Assembly (NCBI RefSeq): GCF_900021155.1
Contig: NZ_FCNT01000059.1
Coordinates: 62,001-126,000 of the forward strand
Direction: 5' to 3'
DNA length: 64,000 bases
Source of the DNA: Alistipes sp. CHKCI003
GTDB lineage: Bacteria; Bacteroidota; Bacteroidia; Bacteroidales; Rikenellaceae
Below, one piece after another: positions 1 to 9,431 of this stretch. How positions within the stretch are numbered: position 1 is the first letter of the stretch; each line of letters opens with the position of its first letter. The notes beneath the pieces are model-generated. The model was given only the letters and a program-made list of their open reading frames with translations. It was not told where the DNA came from and searched no databases. Both the position numbers and the translations under genes were made by a program.

Positions 1-489
1 TTCGCGGCGACGCAGCTGTTGCAGGCATTTCTGTTCAACAACCTGACGCTCAGCGTATGGTTCAATCCGCTCATATACGTCGCGTTCGTGGCTCTGCTGC
101 CGCTCGAAACCCCGCACGGCCTCGTACTGCTCGGGGGCCTCGCGGCGGGCTTCGCGGCCGACTGGTTCATGGGCGGTGCGGGAATCAACACGATCGCCAC
201 GGTATTCGCGGCGTTCGTGCGGCCTTTCCTGCTCGCGCTGCTGTTCGAGAAGGAGAACATCCGCGAAGGGGGCATCCCTTCGTCCGAGCGGCTGGGACGA
301 TGGGGTTTCCTGCGCTATCTCGCCGTCTTCGTGCTGTTGCACCACTTCGTGTTCTTCGCGCTCGAAGCGCTTTCGTGGGCCCGTTTCGGGCAGACGTTGC
401 TGCGGGTGGCGGTGAGCGGTACGGCTGCCGTAGCCCTCACATGGCTCGCGGCGCGGCTCTTCACCTCTAAACTCACGGTTCGCGTATGA
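1..489 (+). CDS. mreD: Rod shape-determining protein MreD, 5' end outside window
   Basis: This is the C-terminal part of MreD, an inner-membrane component of the elongasome that guides side-wall peptidoglycan synthesis. The frame is open from base 1 and continues upstream, so the start is missing; the TTG at 19 is probably an internal Leu codon. The protein is almost entirely hydrophobic helices, and the stretch NNLTLSVWFNPLIYV followed by LLPLETPHG is typical of Bacteroidota MreD. Its stop overlaps the start of the PBP2 gene by 4 bases (ATGA), and rodA follows, giving the usual mreBCD-mrdA-rodA order. I am confident of the family from its hydrophobic profile plus this context. Confidence 0.85.
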   Translation, partial: FAATQLLQAFLFNNLTLSVWFNPLIYVAFVALLPLETPHGLVLLGGLAAGFAADWFMGGAGINTIATVFAAFVRPFLLALLFEKENIREGGIPSSERLGRWGFLRYLAVFVLLHHFVFFALEALSWARFGQTLLRVAVSGTAAVALTWLAARLFTSKLTVRV

Positions 490-2309
490 GTGGGGAGGAG
501 TATGTGCGGATGCGGACGTTGCAGGTCGTGGTGCTCGTCGTCTTCGGGGTGATCGCGGCGCGGCTCTGTTATCTGCAACTTTTCGATACGAAGTATGCGG
601 AGCTGGCCAAGGCCAACGCACTGCGCCGCGAAGTGCTCTACCCGCCGCGGGGCGAGGTGTACGACCGAAACGGCGAATTTCTGGTCCAGAGCCGCGAGTG
701 CTACGACCTGATGGTCGTCTCGCGCGACATAGACCGCCGCGGATTCGACACGGCGTTGCTCTGTTCCGTTACGGGCATCCCGCGCGAGAAGCTCGAAAAG
801 GAGCTGCGCAATGCCGCGGCCTATCCGCGGGCACCCCGCATGATAGCGAACTATATCTCCAAGGAGGATAAACTCCGTTTCGACGAATGCAATTTCCGCG
901 GCTTCTATACCGTCTACCGTACCGCGCGGCAGTATCCGCGCAAGGTGGGGGGCAATCTGCTGGGCTATGTAGGCGAAGTGAACTCCTCGATGCTGCGGCG
1001 CTACCCCGAATACAGACCCGGCGAATACGTCGGGGTGAGCGGCGTGGAATCGGCCTACGAATCCGAACTCCGGGGACGGAAGGGGGTGCGTATCCGGGAG
1101 ATCGACACACACGGAGCGATCAAGGGCTCCTACATGAACGGCCGGTACGATACGGTGCCCGAGCCCGGGAAGTACATCGTCTGCACGATCGACGCCCGGT
1201 TGCAGCTTTTCGCCGAGGAGCTCATGCGCGGCAAGGTGGGGGCGGCCGTAGCCATCGAACCGGCGACGGGCGAGATCCTGATGATGGTCTCCTCGCCCAC
1301 GTACGACCCCGACGAACTGGTGGGCCGCGAACGAGGCAACCACTACGTCGAGATGATGAACAACAAGCGCCATCCGTTGTTCAACCGGGCTGTGAGCGCG
1401 AAATATCCGCCGGGTTCGACCTTCAAACTCGTGCAGGGGTTGATCGGATTGCAGGAGGGGGTGCTCCGTCCCTCGGATCGCCATCCGTGCCGCGAGGGCT
1501 ATCAGGTGGGGCGCCTCTCGATGAAGTGCCACGAGCACGCATCGCCGGTCGATCTGCGCTATGCGGTTTCGACTTCGTGCAACGCCTACTTCTGCTATGT
1601 CTTCCGCGATATTCTGGACAATCCGAAGTACGGCGGCGCGAAAAACGGCTTCGACGTGTGGAGGGAGTATGTCGAAAGTTTCGGCTTCGGCCGCAAGCTC
1701 GGTTCCGACTTTCTGAACGAAGGCAACGGCTATGTCCCCGACCGTGCGTTCTACGATCGTCGCTACCGCGGGTCGTGGAATTCGCTCACGGTGCTGTCGC
1801 TCGCCATCGGACAGGGCGAGCTGGGCTGCACGCCGTTGCAGATGGCCAACCTCGCGGCGATCGTCGCCAACCGCGGCTACTACTACATTCCGCATATCGT
1901 GAAGCGGGTCGAGGGCCGGGATTCGCTCGACCGGCGTTTCTACGAGAGGCACTACACGAAGGTTGACCCGAAATATTTCGAGCCGATCGTCGAGGGTATG
2001 TGGAGCAGCGTCAACCGGGACGGCACCTCGTGGCGGGCCCGGATCGAGGGGCAGGACGTGTGCGGCAAGACCGGTACGGCTCAGAATCCCCGCGGCCGAG
2101 ACCACTCGACTTTTCTGTCGTTCGCACCGCGCAACAACCCCCGGATCGCCGTTTCGGTCTATGTCGAGAACGGAGGTTTCGGTGCTTCGGCCGCGCTGCC
2201 CATCGCCAGCCTCATCGAGGAGTACTACCTCACGGACACCGTCCGCAGACCCGAACTGGTCGAACAGGTGAAGAGCATGAACATCTATTATCCCGCGTAT
2301 GACAGGTAG
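486..2309 (+). CDS. mrdA: Penicillin-binding protein 2 (peptidoglycan transpeptidase)
   Basis: This is a class B penicillin-binding protein that cross-links peptidoglycan during cell elongation, partnering with RodA. One N-terminal membrane anchor lies at about residues 11-30, followed by the PBP dimerisation region and the transpeptidase domain. The active-site motifs are present: STFK with Ser311 and Lys314, the SCN motif (STSCNAY), and KTG (CGKTGTAQN) near residue 530. At 607 residues it is normal for the family. The start overlaps mreD by 4 bases and the end overlaps rodA by 11 bases, so the three genes are probably translationally coupled. Nothing looks damaged. Confidence 0.95.
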   Translation: MSGEEYVRMRTLQVVVLVVFGVIAARLCYLQLFDTKYAELAKANALRREVLYPPRGEVYDRNGEFLVQSRECYDLMVVSRDIDRRGFDTALLCSVTGIPREKLEKELRNAAAYPRAPRMIANYISKEDKLRFDECNFRGFYTVYRTARQYPRKVGGNLLGYVGEVNSSMLRRYPEYRPGEYVGVSGVESAYESELRGRKGVRIREIDTHGAIKGSYMNGRYDTVPEPGKYIVCTIDARLQLFAEELMRGKVGAAVAIEPATGEILMMVSSPTYDPDELVGRERGNHYVEMMNNKRHPLFNRAVSAKYPPGSTFKLVQGLIGLQEGVLRPSDRHPCREGYQVGRLSMKCHEHASPVDLRYAVSTSCNAYFCYVFRDILDNPKYGGAKNGFDVWREYVESFGFGRKLGSDFLNEGNGYVPDRAFYDRRYRGSWNSLTVLSLAIGQGELGCTPLQMANLAAIVANRGYYYIPHIVKRVEGRDSLDRRFYERHYTKVDPKYFEPIVEGMWSSVNRDGTSWRARIEGQDVCGKTGTAQNPRGRDHSTFLSFAPRNNPRIAVSVYVENGGFGASAALPIASLIEEYYLTDTVRRPELVEQVKSMNIYYPAYDR

Positions 2310-3744
2310 CCGACACAACCGGATTTTCGACGGCGTGGACCGCGCGACGGTCTTGCTCTATGTGCTCATCGTACTGGCGGGGTGCGTTTCGATCGTTTCG
2401 GCTTCGTACGAGGAAGGGGCGGCCGACCTCTTTTCGTTCTCGCATTTCTACATGAAACAGCTCGTCTGGGTGGGCGTCGCGTTCGTTACGGCGGTCGTGG
2501 TGCTGCTGCTCGACGACCGGTTCTATCATATGCTCGCCTATCCGGCCTACATCGCGGGATTGCTGCTGCTCGCAGCGGCGCTCGTGGCGGGCAAGGAGGT
2601 CAACGGCGCCAAAGCGTGGTTCGAGTTCGGCTCGTTCCGCGTGCAGCCCGTGGAGTTCGTCAAGATCGCCACGGCTCTCGCCCTCGCCCGCGTGATGAGC
2701 GAATACCACTTCTCGATTTCGCGTGCGGGCGACCTGATGAAGGTCGGTCTGGTCATTTGTCTGCCTCTGGCGATCATCGTGTTGCAGAACGATACCGGCT
2801 CGGGCATCGTGCTCGGCTCGTTCCTTTTCGTGCTCTACCGCGAGGGGCTGAACAAATGGCTTTGCATCCCCGTGCTGCTGATCGCTGCGCTCTTCATCTT
2901 TTCGTTCCTGCTCTCGCCCATGACGCTGCTCGTGGTGCTGATTCTCGTGTGCACGTTCTCGGAGGCGATGATGAACGGATTGTGGCGTTCACGGATCGTC
3001 TTTCTCGCCGCCGTGGGACTCGCCGCCGGCGTGCTCTACCTGCTCGTGGGGCTCGCGGCGCCGGGCCGGATGGATTTCTATCATGCGCTGCTCGCCGCGA
3101 CGCTCGTGTCGCTCGTTTTCGTGGCGGTCTACGCCTACCGGGCGAACCTGCGCAACATCTTCATCACGATGGCGCTCTTCGTCGGGTCGATGATCTTCCT
3201 GCCCACGACCGATTACATCTTCAATTCGATGCTCAAGCAGCACCAGCGCGACCGCATCCTCAGCTTTCTGGGCATCATCAACGATCCGCTCGGCACGGAT
3301 TACAACGTCAATCAGGCGAAGATCGCCATCGGTTCGGGCGGCTTGACCGGAAAGGGTTTTCTGCAAGGAACCCAGATCAAGTACGGATTCGTGCCCGAAC
3401 GGCACACCGATTTCATTTTCTGTACGGTGGGCGAAGAGTGGGGATTCCTCGGGGCGATGACGGTGCTCGGGCTGCTGTGCGCGCTCATCCTGCGTCTGAT
3501 GCGCATGGGCGAACGGCAGGAGGAGCCCTTCGGGCGCATCTATTGTTACAGCGTGGCGGCGATCCTGCTCTTTCATGTGCTGGTGAATGTCGGCATGACG
3601 ATCGGACTGATGCCCGTGATGGGCATTCCGCTGCCCTTCATGAGCTACGGCGGTTCGTCGCTCATCGCCTTCACGATCCTCGTCTTCATCGCCGTGCGGC
3701 TCGACGCCTCGACCCGCCAGTTTACTCTGAACACCAAATATTGA
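2299..3744 (+). CDS. rodA: RodA, SEDS peptidoglycan glycosyltransferase
   Basis: RodA is the SEDS-family glycosyltransferase that polymerises lipid II and works with PBP2 in rod-shape maintenance. The 481-residue protein is polytopic. It carries family signatures such as NGAKAWFEFGSFRVQPVEF, QNDTGSG, and the C-terminal PLPFMSYGGSSL block. It begins inside the PBP2 gene (11-base overlap), supporting a single mRNA and co-production. It is longer than the roughly 370-430 residues usual in Proteobacteria, with extra hydrophobic segments in the middle (about residues 190-290); longer RodA proteins of this kind are common in Bacteroidota. Confidence 0.95.
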   Translation: MTGSRHNRIFDGVDRATVLLYVLIVLAGCVSIVSASYEEGAADLFSFSHFYMKQLVWVGVAFVTAVVVLLLDDRFYHMLAYPAYIAGLLLLAAALVAGKEVNGAKAWFEFGSFRVQPVEFVKIATALALARVMSEYHFSISRAGDLMKVGLVICLPLAIIVLQNDTGSGIVLGSFLFVLYREGLNKWLCIPVLLIAALFIFSFLLSPMTLLVVLILVCTFSEAMMNGLWRSRIVFLAAVGLAAGVLYLLVGLAAPGRMDFYHALLAATLVSLVFVAVYAYRANLRNIFITMALFVGSMIFLPTTDYIFNSMLKQHQRDRILSFLGIINDPLGTDYNVNQAKIAIGSGGLTGKGFLQGTQIKYGFVPERHTDFIFCTVGEEWGFLGAMTVLGLLCALILRLMRMGERQEEPFGRIYCYSVAAILLFHVLVNVGMTIGLMPVMGIPLPFMSYGGSSLIAFTILVFIAVRLDASTRQFTLNTKY

Positions 3745-3748
3745 CGAT

Positions 3749-6331
3749 ATGAAACCTTACGATCCACAGGGTCTTACCCCCGACGAAGTCGCCGAGAGCC
3801 GTCAGAGGCATGGCGAGAATGTCATCACCCCGCCCAAGGACGATTCGGCGTGGAAACTGTTCATCGAAAAGTTCAAGGATCCCATCATCCGCATTCTGTT
3901 GGTCGCGGCCGTGCTGTCGCTCGTGATCGCCTTCATCGAGAAGGAGTTCCTCGAACCGATCGGCATCATTTGTGCTATCATTTTGGCCACGTGCGTGGGA
4001 TTCGTCTTCGAGTGGGACGCCATGCGGCGCTTCCGCAGGTTGAATCAGGTGAACGACGACACTCCCGTGAAAGTGATGCGCTCGGGCGCCGTGTGCGAGG
4101 TGCCGCGGCGGGAGGTGGTCGTGGGCGATCTGGTGTGCATCGAGAACGGCGAGACGGTGCCGGCGGACGGCGAGCTGGTCGAGGCCGTGTCGCTCAGCAT
4201 CAACGAATCGACGCTCACGGGCGAACCCGAGGTGGCGAAGACGGTCGCCGAGGAACATTTCGATCCCGAGGCGACCTATCCGTCGAACGTCGTGATGCGC
4301 GGTACGACCGTAGTGGACGGCTACGGCATGATGGTCGTTACGGCCGTGGGCGATGCGACCGAGGCGGGCCGCGTAACGGAACAGGCGACCGTCGAGAGCG
4401 ACGAGCAGACGCCGCTCAACCGGCAGCTCACCCGTCTGTCGCGCATGATCGGCCGTGTCGGCATCGTGCTCTCGGTGGTGATCTTCGGCGCGATGCTGCT
4501 CAAGGCGATCTTCATCGGCGGGCTGCTCGAAGAGGATTGGCTCCGGATCGTGCAGCAGGTGCTCCATATATTTATGGTGTCCGTGGCGCTGATCGTGATG
4601 GCCGTGCCCGAAGGGCTGCCGATGAGCATCACGCTTTCGCTGGCTATGTCGATGCGCCGGATGCTCAAGACGAACAACCTCGTGCGGCGGATGCATGCCT
4701 GCGAGACGATGGGAGCCGTAACGGTCATCTGCACCGACAAGACCGGTACGCTGACGCAGAACAAGATGCACGTGAACGAAGTGGTGCGTTACGACGCGCT
4801 GCCGTTGCACGATTTCGCCGAGATCGTGGCCGCGAACTCCACGGCTTTTCTCGATGCCGAGGGGCGTATCATCGGCAATCCGACCGAAGGTGCGCTGCTC
4901 GAATGGCTCCGCAGGGGCGGCGAAGATTATGCCGCGCTGCGCGAGGGAGCCGAAATCGAGGACCGCCTGACCTTCACGACCGAACGCAAATACATGGCTA
5001 CGATCATTCGCAGCGGGGTCTCGGGCCGCCGCATCCTTTGCGTGAAGGGGGCTCCGGAGATCGTGCGGGCGATGTGCGCGGACGACGGGCGCGGCGCGGA
5101 GATCGGCGAGCGGCTGCTCGCCTTCCAGAACCGTGCGATGCGCACGCTGGCCGTCGCATGGGCCGAGACCGAGGCCGGCGACTGCGAGACGGCGGTGCGG
5201 GCCGGCGGTCTGCATTTCGCGGCGGTGGCCGCCATCTCGGATCCGGTCCGCGGGGATGTGCCCGCAGCGGTGAAAGCCTGCCTCGACGCGGGTATCGCCG
5301 TGAAGATCGTAACGGGCGACACGCCGGCGACGGCCCGCGAGATCGCCCGTCAGATCGGTCTGTGGGACGACGCCGCGGACGGCGAGCGCAACCATATGAC
5401 CGGCACGGAGTTCGCTGCGATGAGCGACGAGGAGCTGCTGGGGCGTGTGCAGGGGTTGAAGATCATGTCGCGTGCGCGTCCGCTCGACAAACAGCGGCTC
5501 GTGCGTCTGTTGCAGCAATGCGGCGAGGTGGTGGCCGTAACGGGCGACGGAACGAACGATGCACCGGCGCTCAATTTCGCCAACGTGGGGCTTTCGATGG
5601 GTACGGGAACCTCCGTGGCGAAGGACGCTTCGGACATTACGCTGCTCGACGACTCGTTCACGTCGATCGCTACGGCCGTGATGTGGGGCCGATCGCTCTA
5701 CCGCAACATCCAGCGTTTCGTGCTGTTCCAGCTGACGATCAATTTCGCGGCGATCGTCGTCTGCTTCGTCGGGGCGATTTTCGGTACGGACCTGCCTCTG
5801 ACGGTGGTGCAGATCTTGTGGGTCAACATCATCATGGACACCTTCGCGGCGATGGCGATGGCCTCGCTGCCGCCCAATCCCGAGGTGATGCTCGACAAGC
5901 CGCGTCCGCGCGACGAGTTCATCATCACGCGGGCCATGGCCCGCACGATCTTCACCTGCGGCATCGTCGTGGTGGCCGTGCTGCTCGGCATGATGTTCTG
6001 GTGGACGGCCACCGCGGGCGGCATGAACGAGGTGCAGCTGACGCTCTTCTTCTCGGTGTTCGTCTTTCTGCAATTTTGGAATATGTTCAACGCCAAAGGG
6101 TTCGAAACGAAACATTCGGTCTTTACGTGTGTGCGCGGATGTCGGGAATTTTTCCTCATCCTGCTGGCGATCGGCATCGGTCAGGTGTTGATCGTGGAGG
6201 TCGGCGGCGAAGTATTCCGCACGGTGCCGCTCGCGTGGAGGCAGTGGGCGTGGGTCATCGGCGGTACGTCGTTGATCGCCGTCGGCGGCGAGCTCGTGCG
6301 GGCGGTTCGGCGGCGTGTGGGACGCTCCTGA
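3749..6331 (+). CDS. Calcium-type P-type ATPase (P2)
   Basis: This 860-residue membrane ATPase most resembles calcium-translocating P-type ATPases of the PMCA/SERCA group and would export Ca2+ from the cytoplasm. It has the N-terminal cation-ATPase domain, the TGE actuator motif (ESTLTGEPE), the transmembrane PEGLP motif, the phosphorylation site CTDKTGTLTQNKM near residue 330, the hinge VTGDGTNDAPAL, and a C-terminal bundle of hydrophobic segments. It starts 5 bases after rodA ends, so it may be co-transcribed, although no functional link to cell-wall synthesis is known to me. A strong terminator follows. Ion specificity is inferred from family motifs only. Confidence 0.85.
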   Translation: MKPYDPQGLTPDEVAESRQRHGENVITPPKDDSAWKLFIEKFKDPIIRILLVAAVLSLVIAFIEKEFLEPIGIICAIILATCVGFVFEWDAMRRFRRLNQVNDDTPVKVMRSGAVCEVPRREVVVGDLVCIENGETVPADGELVEAVSLSINESTLTGEPEVAKTVAEEHFDPEATYPSNVVMRGTTVVDGYGMMVVTAVGDATEAGRVTEQATVESDEQTPLNRQLTRLSRMIGRVGIVLSVVIFGAMLLKAIFIGGLLEEDWLRIVQQVLHIFMVSVALIVMAVPEGLPMSITLSLAMSMRRMLKTNNLVRRMHACETMGAVTVICTDKTGTLTQNKMHVNEVVRYDALPLHDFAEIVAANSTAFLDAEGRIIGNPTEGALLEWLRRGGEDYAALREGAEIEDRLTFTTERKYMATIIRSGVSGRRILCVKGAPEIVRAMCADDGRGAEIGERLLAFQNRAMRTLAVAWAETEAGDCETAVRAGGLHFAAVAAISDPVRGDVPAAVKACLDAGIAVKIVTGDTPATAREIARQIGLWDDAADGERNHMTGTEFAAMSDEELLGRVQGLKIMSRARPLDKQRLVRLLQQCGEVVAVTGDGTNDAPALNFANVGLSMGTGTSVAKDASDITLLDDSFTSIATAVMWGRSLYRNIQRFVLFQLTINFAAIVVCFVGAIFGTDLPLTVVQILWVNIIMDTFAAMAMASLPPNPEVMLDKPRPRDEFIITRAMARTIFTCGIVVVAVLLGMMFWWTATAGGMNEVQLTLFFSVFVFLQFWNMFNAKGFETKHSVFTCVRGCREFFLILLAIGIGQVLIVEVGGEVFRTVPLAWRQWAWVIGGTSLIAVGGELVRAVRRRVGRS

Positions 6332-6350
6332 CGCACTCCCGATGCGAACG

Positions 6351-6386
6351 GAAAGAGGAGCCGGCGTCGTTGCCGGCTCCTCTTTC
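6351..6386 (+). terminator. Rho-independent terminator after the P-type ATPase
   Basis: A perfect 15-bp stem (6351-6365 with 6372-6386) encloses the 6-base loop GTCGTT. The 5' arm begins GAAAGAGG and the 3' arm ends in CTCTTTC, so it could act on either strand. It sits 20 bases after the ATPase stop codon. Confidence 0.8.
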
Positions 6387-6890
6387 CCGATTTTCGCCTG
6401 TGCGTGCTCGGATGCCGTCGATGCCGGAGCCCGTGGGTTGCGGAAGAGGTGTCTGCACGGCTGCTGCGGAGTGCGGGCCGTCGTCGTACGGGAGTGCGGT
6501 GCGATAGGAGGGCCGGTGCGGCCGGGCGGAACCGCCGGATGAACCCTAAACGGGATGTGCGGTTGCAGGTACGGCTGTGTGAACCGGCGAAGCCGAGAGG
6601 CGTCGCCAGCGGATCGGGCGGGACGAGGCCACGGAATGCGAACGCCGCGGGCGTGCAGGGCGTATTCCGAATGGCGGACAATCCGTTGCAGGCGGGCGGA
6701 CGCTTCGTTTGCGGAAGCGGGCCCGGGACGCATCGCGTCGGTGCGGCGGTCGTGTCGTTCCGCTCGGTGCGGCGTGTCGGGGTCGGTATCGCAACCCGGC
6801 CGTCCTATAAGGGCGGACGTCTTTCGGATCGAACCTCGATGTATGGAACGTCGCCTGCTCCTGCGAACCGGAGGGACTGACGGGTTTTTC
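6387..6890. other. Intergenic stretch, no gene recognised
   Basis: About 500 GC-rich bases lie between the ATPase terminator and the repeat element upstream of gcvT's 3' end. Several frames are open on both strands, but the translations are Arg/Pro/Gly-rich, resemble no family I know, and have no promoter or coupling. I see no RNA gene. Confidence 0.5.
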
Positions 6891-6981
6891 CAACTCTTCG
6901 AGAATCGCCTATGCGGGAAAACTCTCGAATTGGGTGTACGAATACAAAAGGGGCTGTCTAACAAATCTTAGACAGCCCCTT
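6891..6981 (+). repeat. Intergenic repeat copy A: conserved arm plus terminator hairpin
   Basis: This is one of four related copies in the window. A conserved arm (6891-6944), with blocks GAATCGCCTATGCGGGAAAA and GTACGAATA, is followed by a perfect 14-bp hairpin: AAGGGGCTGTCTAA at 6948-6961, loop CAAATC, complementary arm 6968-6981. The hairpin is nearest the 3' end of gcvT (minus strand) and probably terminates it, while the arm lies beyond. Copies B (32568), C (49239) and D (51284) share arm, spacing and hairpin position. Confidence 0.75.
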
Positions 6982-7007
6982 GGTCTTAGAGAGTCGCCGA
7001 TCTTCCG

Positions 7008-8108
7008 CTAAACGAACGGAAGTTTCACCACCTCGGCTTTGAGCAGCCGGTCGCGGACGACGACGGCGATTTCGGTGCCGGGCTTGGCGTAGGCGGCCTT
7101 GACATAGCCCATGCCGAAGCCGATCTTCATGCAGGGCGACATCGTGCCCGAGGTTACGCGGCCGATCTCCGTGCCGTCGGGAGCGGCGATCGTGTAGCCG
7201 TGGCGCGGAATGCCGCGGTCGATCATCTTGAAGCCCACGAGCTTGCGCTCGACCCCTTCGGCCTTGAGTTTCTCCATGTAGGCGCGGTCGATGAACTCCT
7301 TTCCGTCTACGAACTTGGTGATCCAGCCTAAACCGGCTTCGATGGGTGATGTGGTGTCGTCGATGTCGTTGCCGTAGAGGCAGAAGCCCTTCTCCAGACG
7401 CAGCGTGTCTCGCGCACCGAGACCGATGTTCTGCAATCCGAATTCCTTGCCGGCCTGCCAGAGCGCCTGCCAGAGTTTTTCGCCGTCTTCGTTGGCCACG
7501 TAGATTTCGCAGCCGCCCGCTCCGGTGTAGCCCGTGATGGAGAGGATGGCGTCCACGCCTGCGACTTTCAGTTTCCTGAAGGTGTAGTACTCCATCTGCT
7601 CGACCGGTTCGTCGCACATTTTCTGAACGATCTTCATCGCCAGCGGTCCCTGCACGGCCAGCTGGCAGATCTCGTCCGATGCGTTGTAGAGCTCCTTGCC
7701 GTGGCCGGCTTCCATGCCGAAGGCTTTGCCCTCGGTGCAGATGTGGTTCCAGTCCTTCTCGATGTTGGCGGCGTTCACCACGAGCAGATAGGTCTGTGCG
7801 TCGATGCGGTAGACCAGCAGGTCGTCCACGATGCCGCCGCGGCCGTTGGGCATGCAGGTGTACTGCACCTTGCCGTCCGTGAGTTTCGCCACGTCGTTGG
7901 TGGTGATGCGTTGCAGCAGGTCGAGCGCCTTGGGGCCCTTGACCCAGATTTCGCCCATGTGGCTCACGTCGAAGACGCCGGCGCGTTCGCGCACGCAGAG
8001 GTGCTCGTCGTTGATGCCCGTGAATTCGATCGGCATGTTGTATCCCGCGAATTCGGCCATCTTGGCCCCCGCGTCGATGTGGTGTTGGGTGAATACGGTG
8101 GTTTTCAT
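7008..8108 (-). CDS. gcvT: Aminomethyltransferase, glycine cleavage system T protein
   Basis: GcvT takes the aminomethyl group from the lipoylated H protein and transfers it to tetrahydrofolate, releasing ammonia, in glycine degradation. The 366-residue length is normal. Signatures include an N-terminal region beginning MKTTVFTQHHIDAGAKMAEF, the folate-binding segment VFDVSHMGEI, SITGYTGAGGCEIY, and the C-terminal GTEIGRVTSGTMSPCM. It follows the GNAT-like gene on the same strand with a 36-base gap, so the two probably share a transcript. The other glycine cleavage genes are not in the window. The repeat A hairpin just past the stop probably serves as terminator. Confidence 0.95.
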   Translation of the reverse strand: MKTTVFTQHHIDAGAKMAEFAGYNMPIEFTGINDEHLCVRERAGVFDVSHMGEIWVKGPKALDLLQRITTNDVAKLTDGKVQYTCMPNGRGGIVDDLLVYRIDAQTYLLVVNAANIEKDWNHICTEGKAFGMEAGHGKELYNASDEICQLAVQGPLAMKIVQKMCDEPVEQMEYYTFRKLKVAGVDAILSITGYTGAGGCEIYVANEDGEKLWQALWQAGKEFGLQNIGLGARDTLRLEKGFCLYGNDIDDTTSPIEAGLGWITKFVDGKEFIDRAYMEKLKAEGVERKLVGFKMIDRGIPRHGYTIAAPDGTEIGRVTSGTMSPCMKIGFGMGYVKAAYAKPGTEIAVVVRDRLLKAEVVKLPFV

Positions 8109-8144
8109 AGTCTCTTTTATGATTTTGAGTTTTGGTAGGTCGTC

Positions 8145-9350
8145 TTATTCCCTGCGCTTCACGCCGAGGCGCGGACAGCGGTGGAACTCTTTCGTGCGGT
8201 CGAAGAGATAGCGGTAGGTGGTGTGCATCTTGTGCTTCACGGCGCCCACGTAGGTTTCGATCATGCGGTTCATCACGGGGTTGAAGTCACCGATCCACGC
8301 CAGCTCCATCGTCTTGTACTGATTCTTGGTCTGTTCGAGGAACTCGTGCATCTTGACCATGATGGCCGATTCGACCCCCTTGCCGTGGAATTCGGGCGTG
8401 ATGCCGAAGATGATGCCGAAGATGCGGTCGCAGCTGCGGCTGACCTTCAGGTCCCACATGAGGCGCATTTTCTGCCAGAGCCCGAATTTGCCGTTGAATT
8501 TCCCGATCAGACGGTTGAGGTCGGGGACGGTGATGAAGAAGCCGATCGGTTCGTCGTTGAAATAGGCGAAATAGACGATGCGCGGGTCGATGATCGGCTT
8601 GAGCTGGCGCATCAGACCCAGCGCCTCCTCCTGCCCGAGGGGTTTGACGCCCGAGAAGAGCGCCCACGCCTTGTTGTAGATCATCCGGAAGTTTTCGGCG
8701 GCCTCCTCCAGATTCTTCATGTCGATGTTCTCGACGTGATAGCCCGGGGTGGCGTAGAGGTGTTTGGCGCGGTCGAAGATGCGCGGATTGGTCTCGAAGA
8801 TGTTGACCCGCCAGATGTAGGTGTGCTGGTTGAAATAGTTGCGGAATCCGTAGCTTTCGAACAGATCCTTGTAGTAGGGCGGGTTGTAGGGATTCTCGTA
8901 CAAGGGCTGGAATTCGTAGCCGTCGACCAGCAGCCCCCACCACGAGTCGCGGTTGCCGAAGTTCACGGGACCGTCCATCGCCTCCATGCCGCGGCTCGAA
9001 AGCCACATGCGGGCCGCGTCGAACATCAGATCGGCCGCCTGCTGATCGTCGATGCACTCGAAGAAACCGCAGCCGCCCGTGGGCTGTTCCTCGATGGCCG
9101 CCTTTTCGCGGTTGTAGAAGGCCGCGATGCGCCCCACGACGGCTCCCTTCCGGTCGCGGACCACCCAGCGGATCGCTTCGCCGTCGGCGAAGAGTTCGTT
9201 TTTCGCCGGATCGAACACGGCGCGGATCGACGGATCGAGCGGGCATACCCAGTTGCGGTTGCCGCGGTAGATTTGTTTGGGCAGGTCGAGCCACTCGCGT
9301 TCGAGCGCCTCGGAGGTTACTTCCTGCAACGTATATTTGTCCGGTTTCAT
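8145..9350 (-). CDS. GNAT-like acyltransferase superfamily protein of unknown substrate
   Basis: This 401-residue cytoplasmic protein resembles a conserved Bacteroidota family annotated as GNAT N-acetyltransferase-like. Visible features are an N-terminal region with DLPKQIYRGNRNWVCPLD, a central tryptophan- and tyrosine-rich stretch (RDSWWGLLVDGYEFQPLYENPYNPPYY in pieces), and a C-terminal acyl-CoA-type fold with FNDEPIGFFITVPD and a GITPEFHGKGVESA segment resembling the acetyl-CoA loop. No substrate can be assigned. A TATCTTTG -7 box on the minus strand (9375-9382) lies 25 bases upstream of the start, and gcvT follows, so it leads a two-gene unit. Confidence 0.75.
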   Translation of the reverse strand: MKPDKYTLQEVTSEALEREWLDLPKQIYRGNRNWVCPLDPSIRAVFDPAKNELFADGEAIRWVVRDRKGAVVGRIAAFYNREKAAIEEQPTGGCGFFECIDDQQAADLMFDAARMWLSSRGMEAMDGPVNFGNRDSWWGLLVDGYEFQPLYENPYNPPYYKDLFESYGFRNYFNQHTYIWRVNIFETNPRIFDRAKHLYATPGYHVENIDMKNLEEAAENFRMIYNKAWALFSGVKPLGQEEALGLMRQLKPIIDPRIVYFAYFNDEPIGFFITVPDLNRLIGKFNGKFGLWQKMRLMWDLKVSRSCDRIFGIIFGITPEFHGKGVESAIMVKMHEFLEQTKNQYKTMELAWIGDFNPVMNRMIETYVGAVKHKMHTTYRYLFDRTKEFHRCPRLGVKRRE

Positions 9351-9374
9351 CCGATTTATTTTGAGTTATCTTAG

Positions 9375-9402
9375 CAAAGATAACCATTTTTTCTTATATT
9401 TG
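9375..9402. promoter_or_regulatory. Divergent promoter pair (GNAT-like gene / receiver-PEP gene)
   Basis: Two Bacteroidota -7 boxes lie back to back. TATCTTTG on the minus strand (9375-9382) faces the GNAT-like gene at 9350, and TATATTTG on the plus strand (9395-9402) faces the gene at 9432. I could not identify convincing -33 elements for either. Confidence 0.6.
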
Positions 9403-9431
9403 TATGAATATAACGGTTAAACGGTTTCCCG

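Noticed and set aside
3722-6964. 1080-codon open frame on the minus strand
   Set aside because: It lies opposite the P-type ATPase gene, is His/Arg-rich, and resembles no family. High GC with strong third-position bias leaves long antisense frames open.
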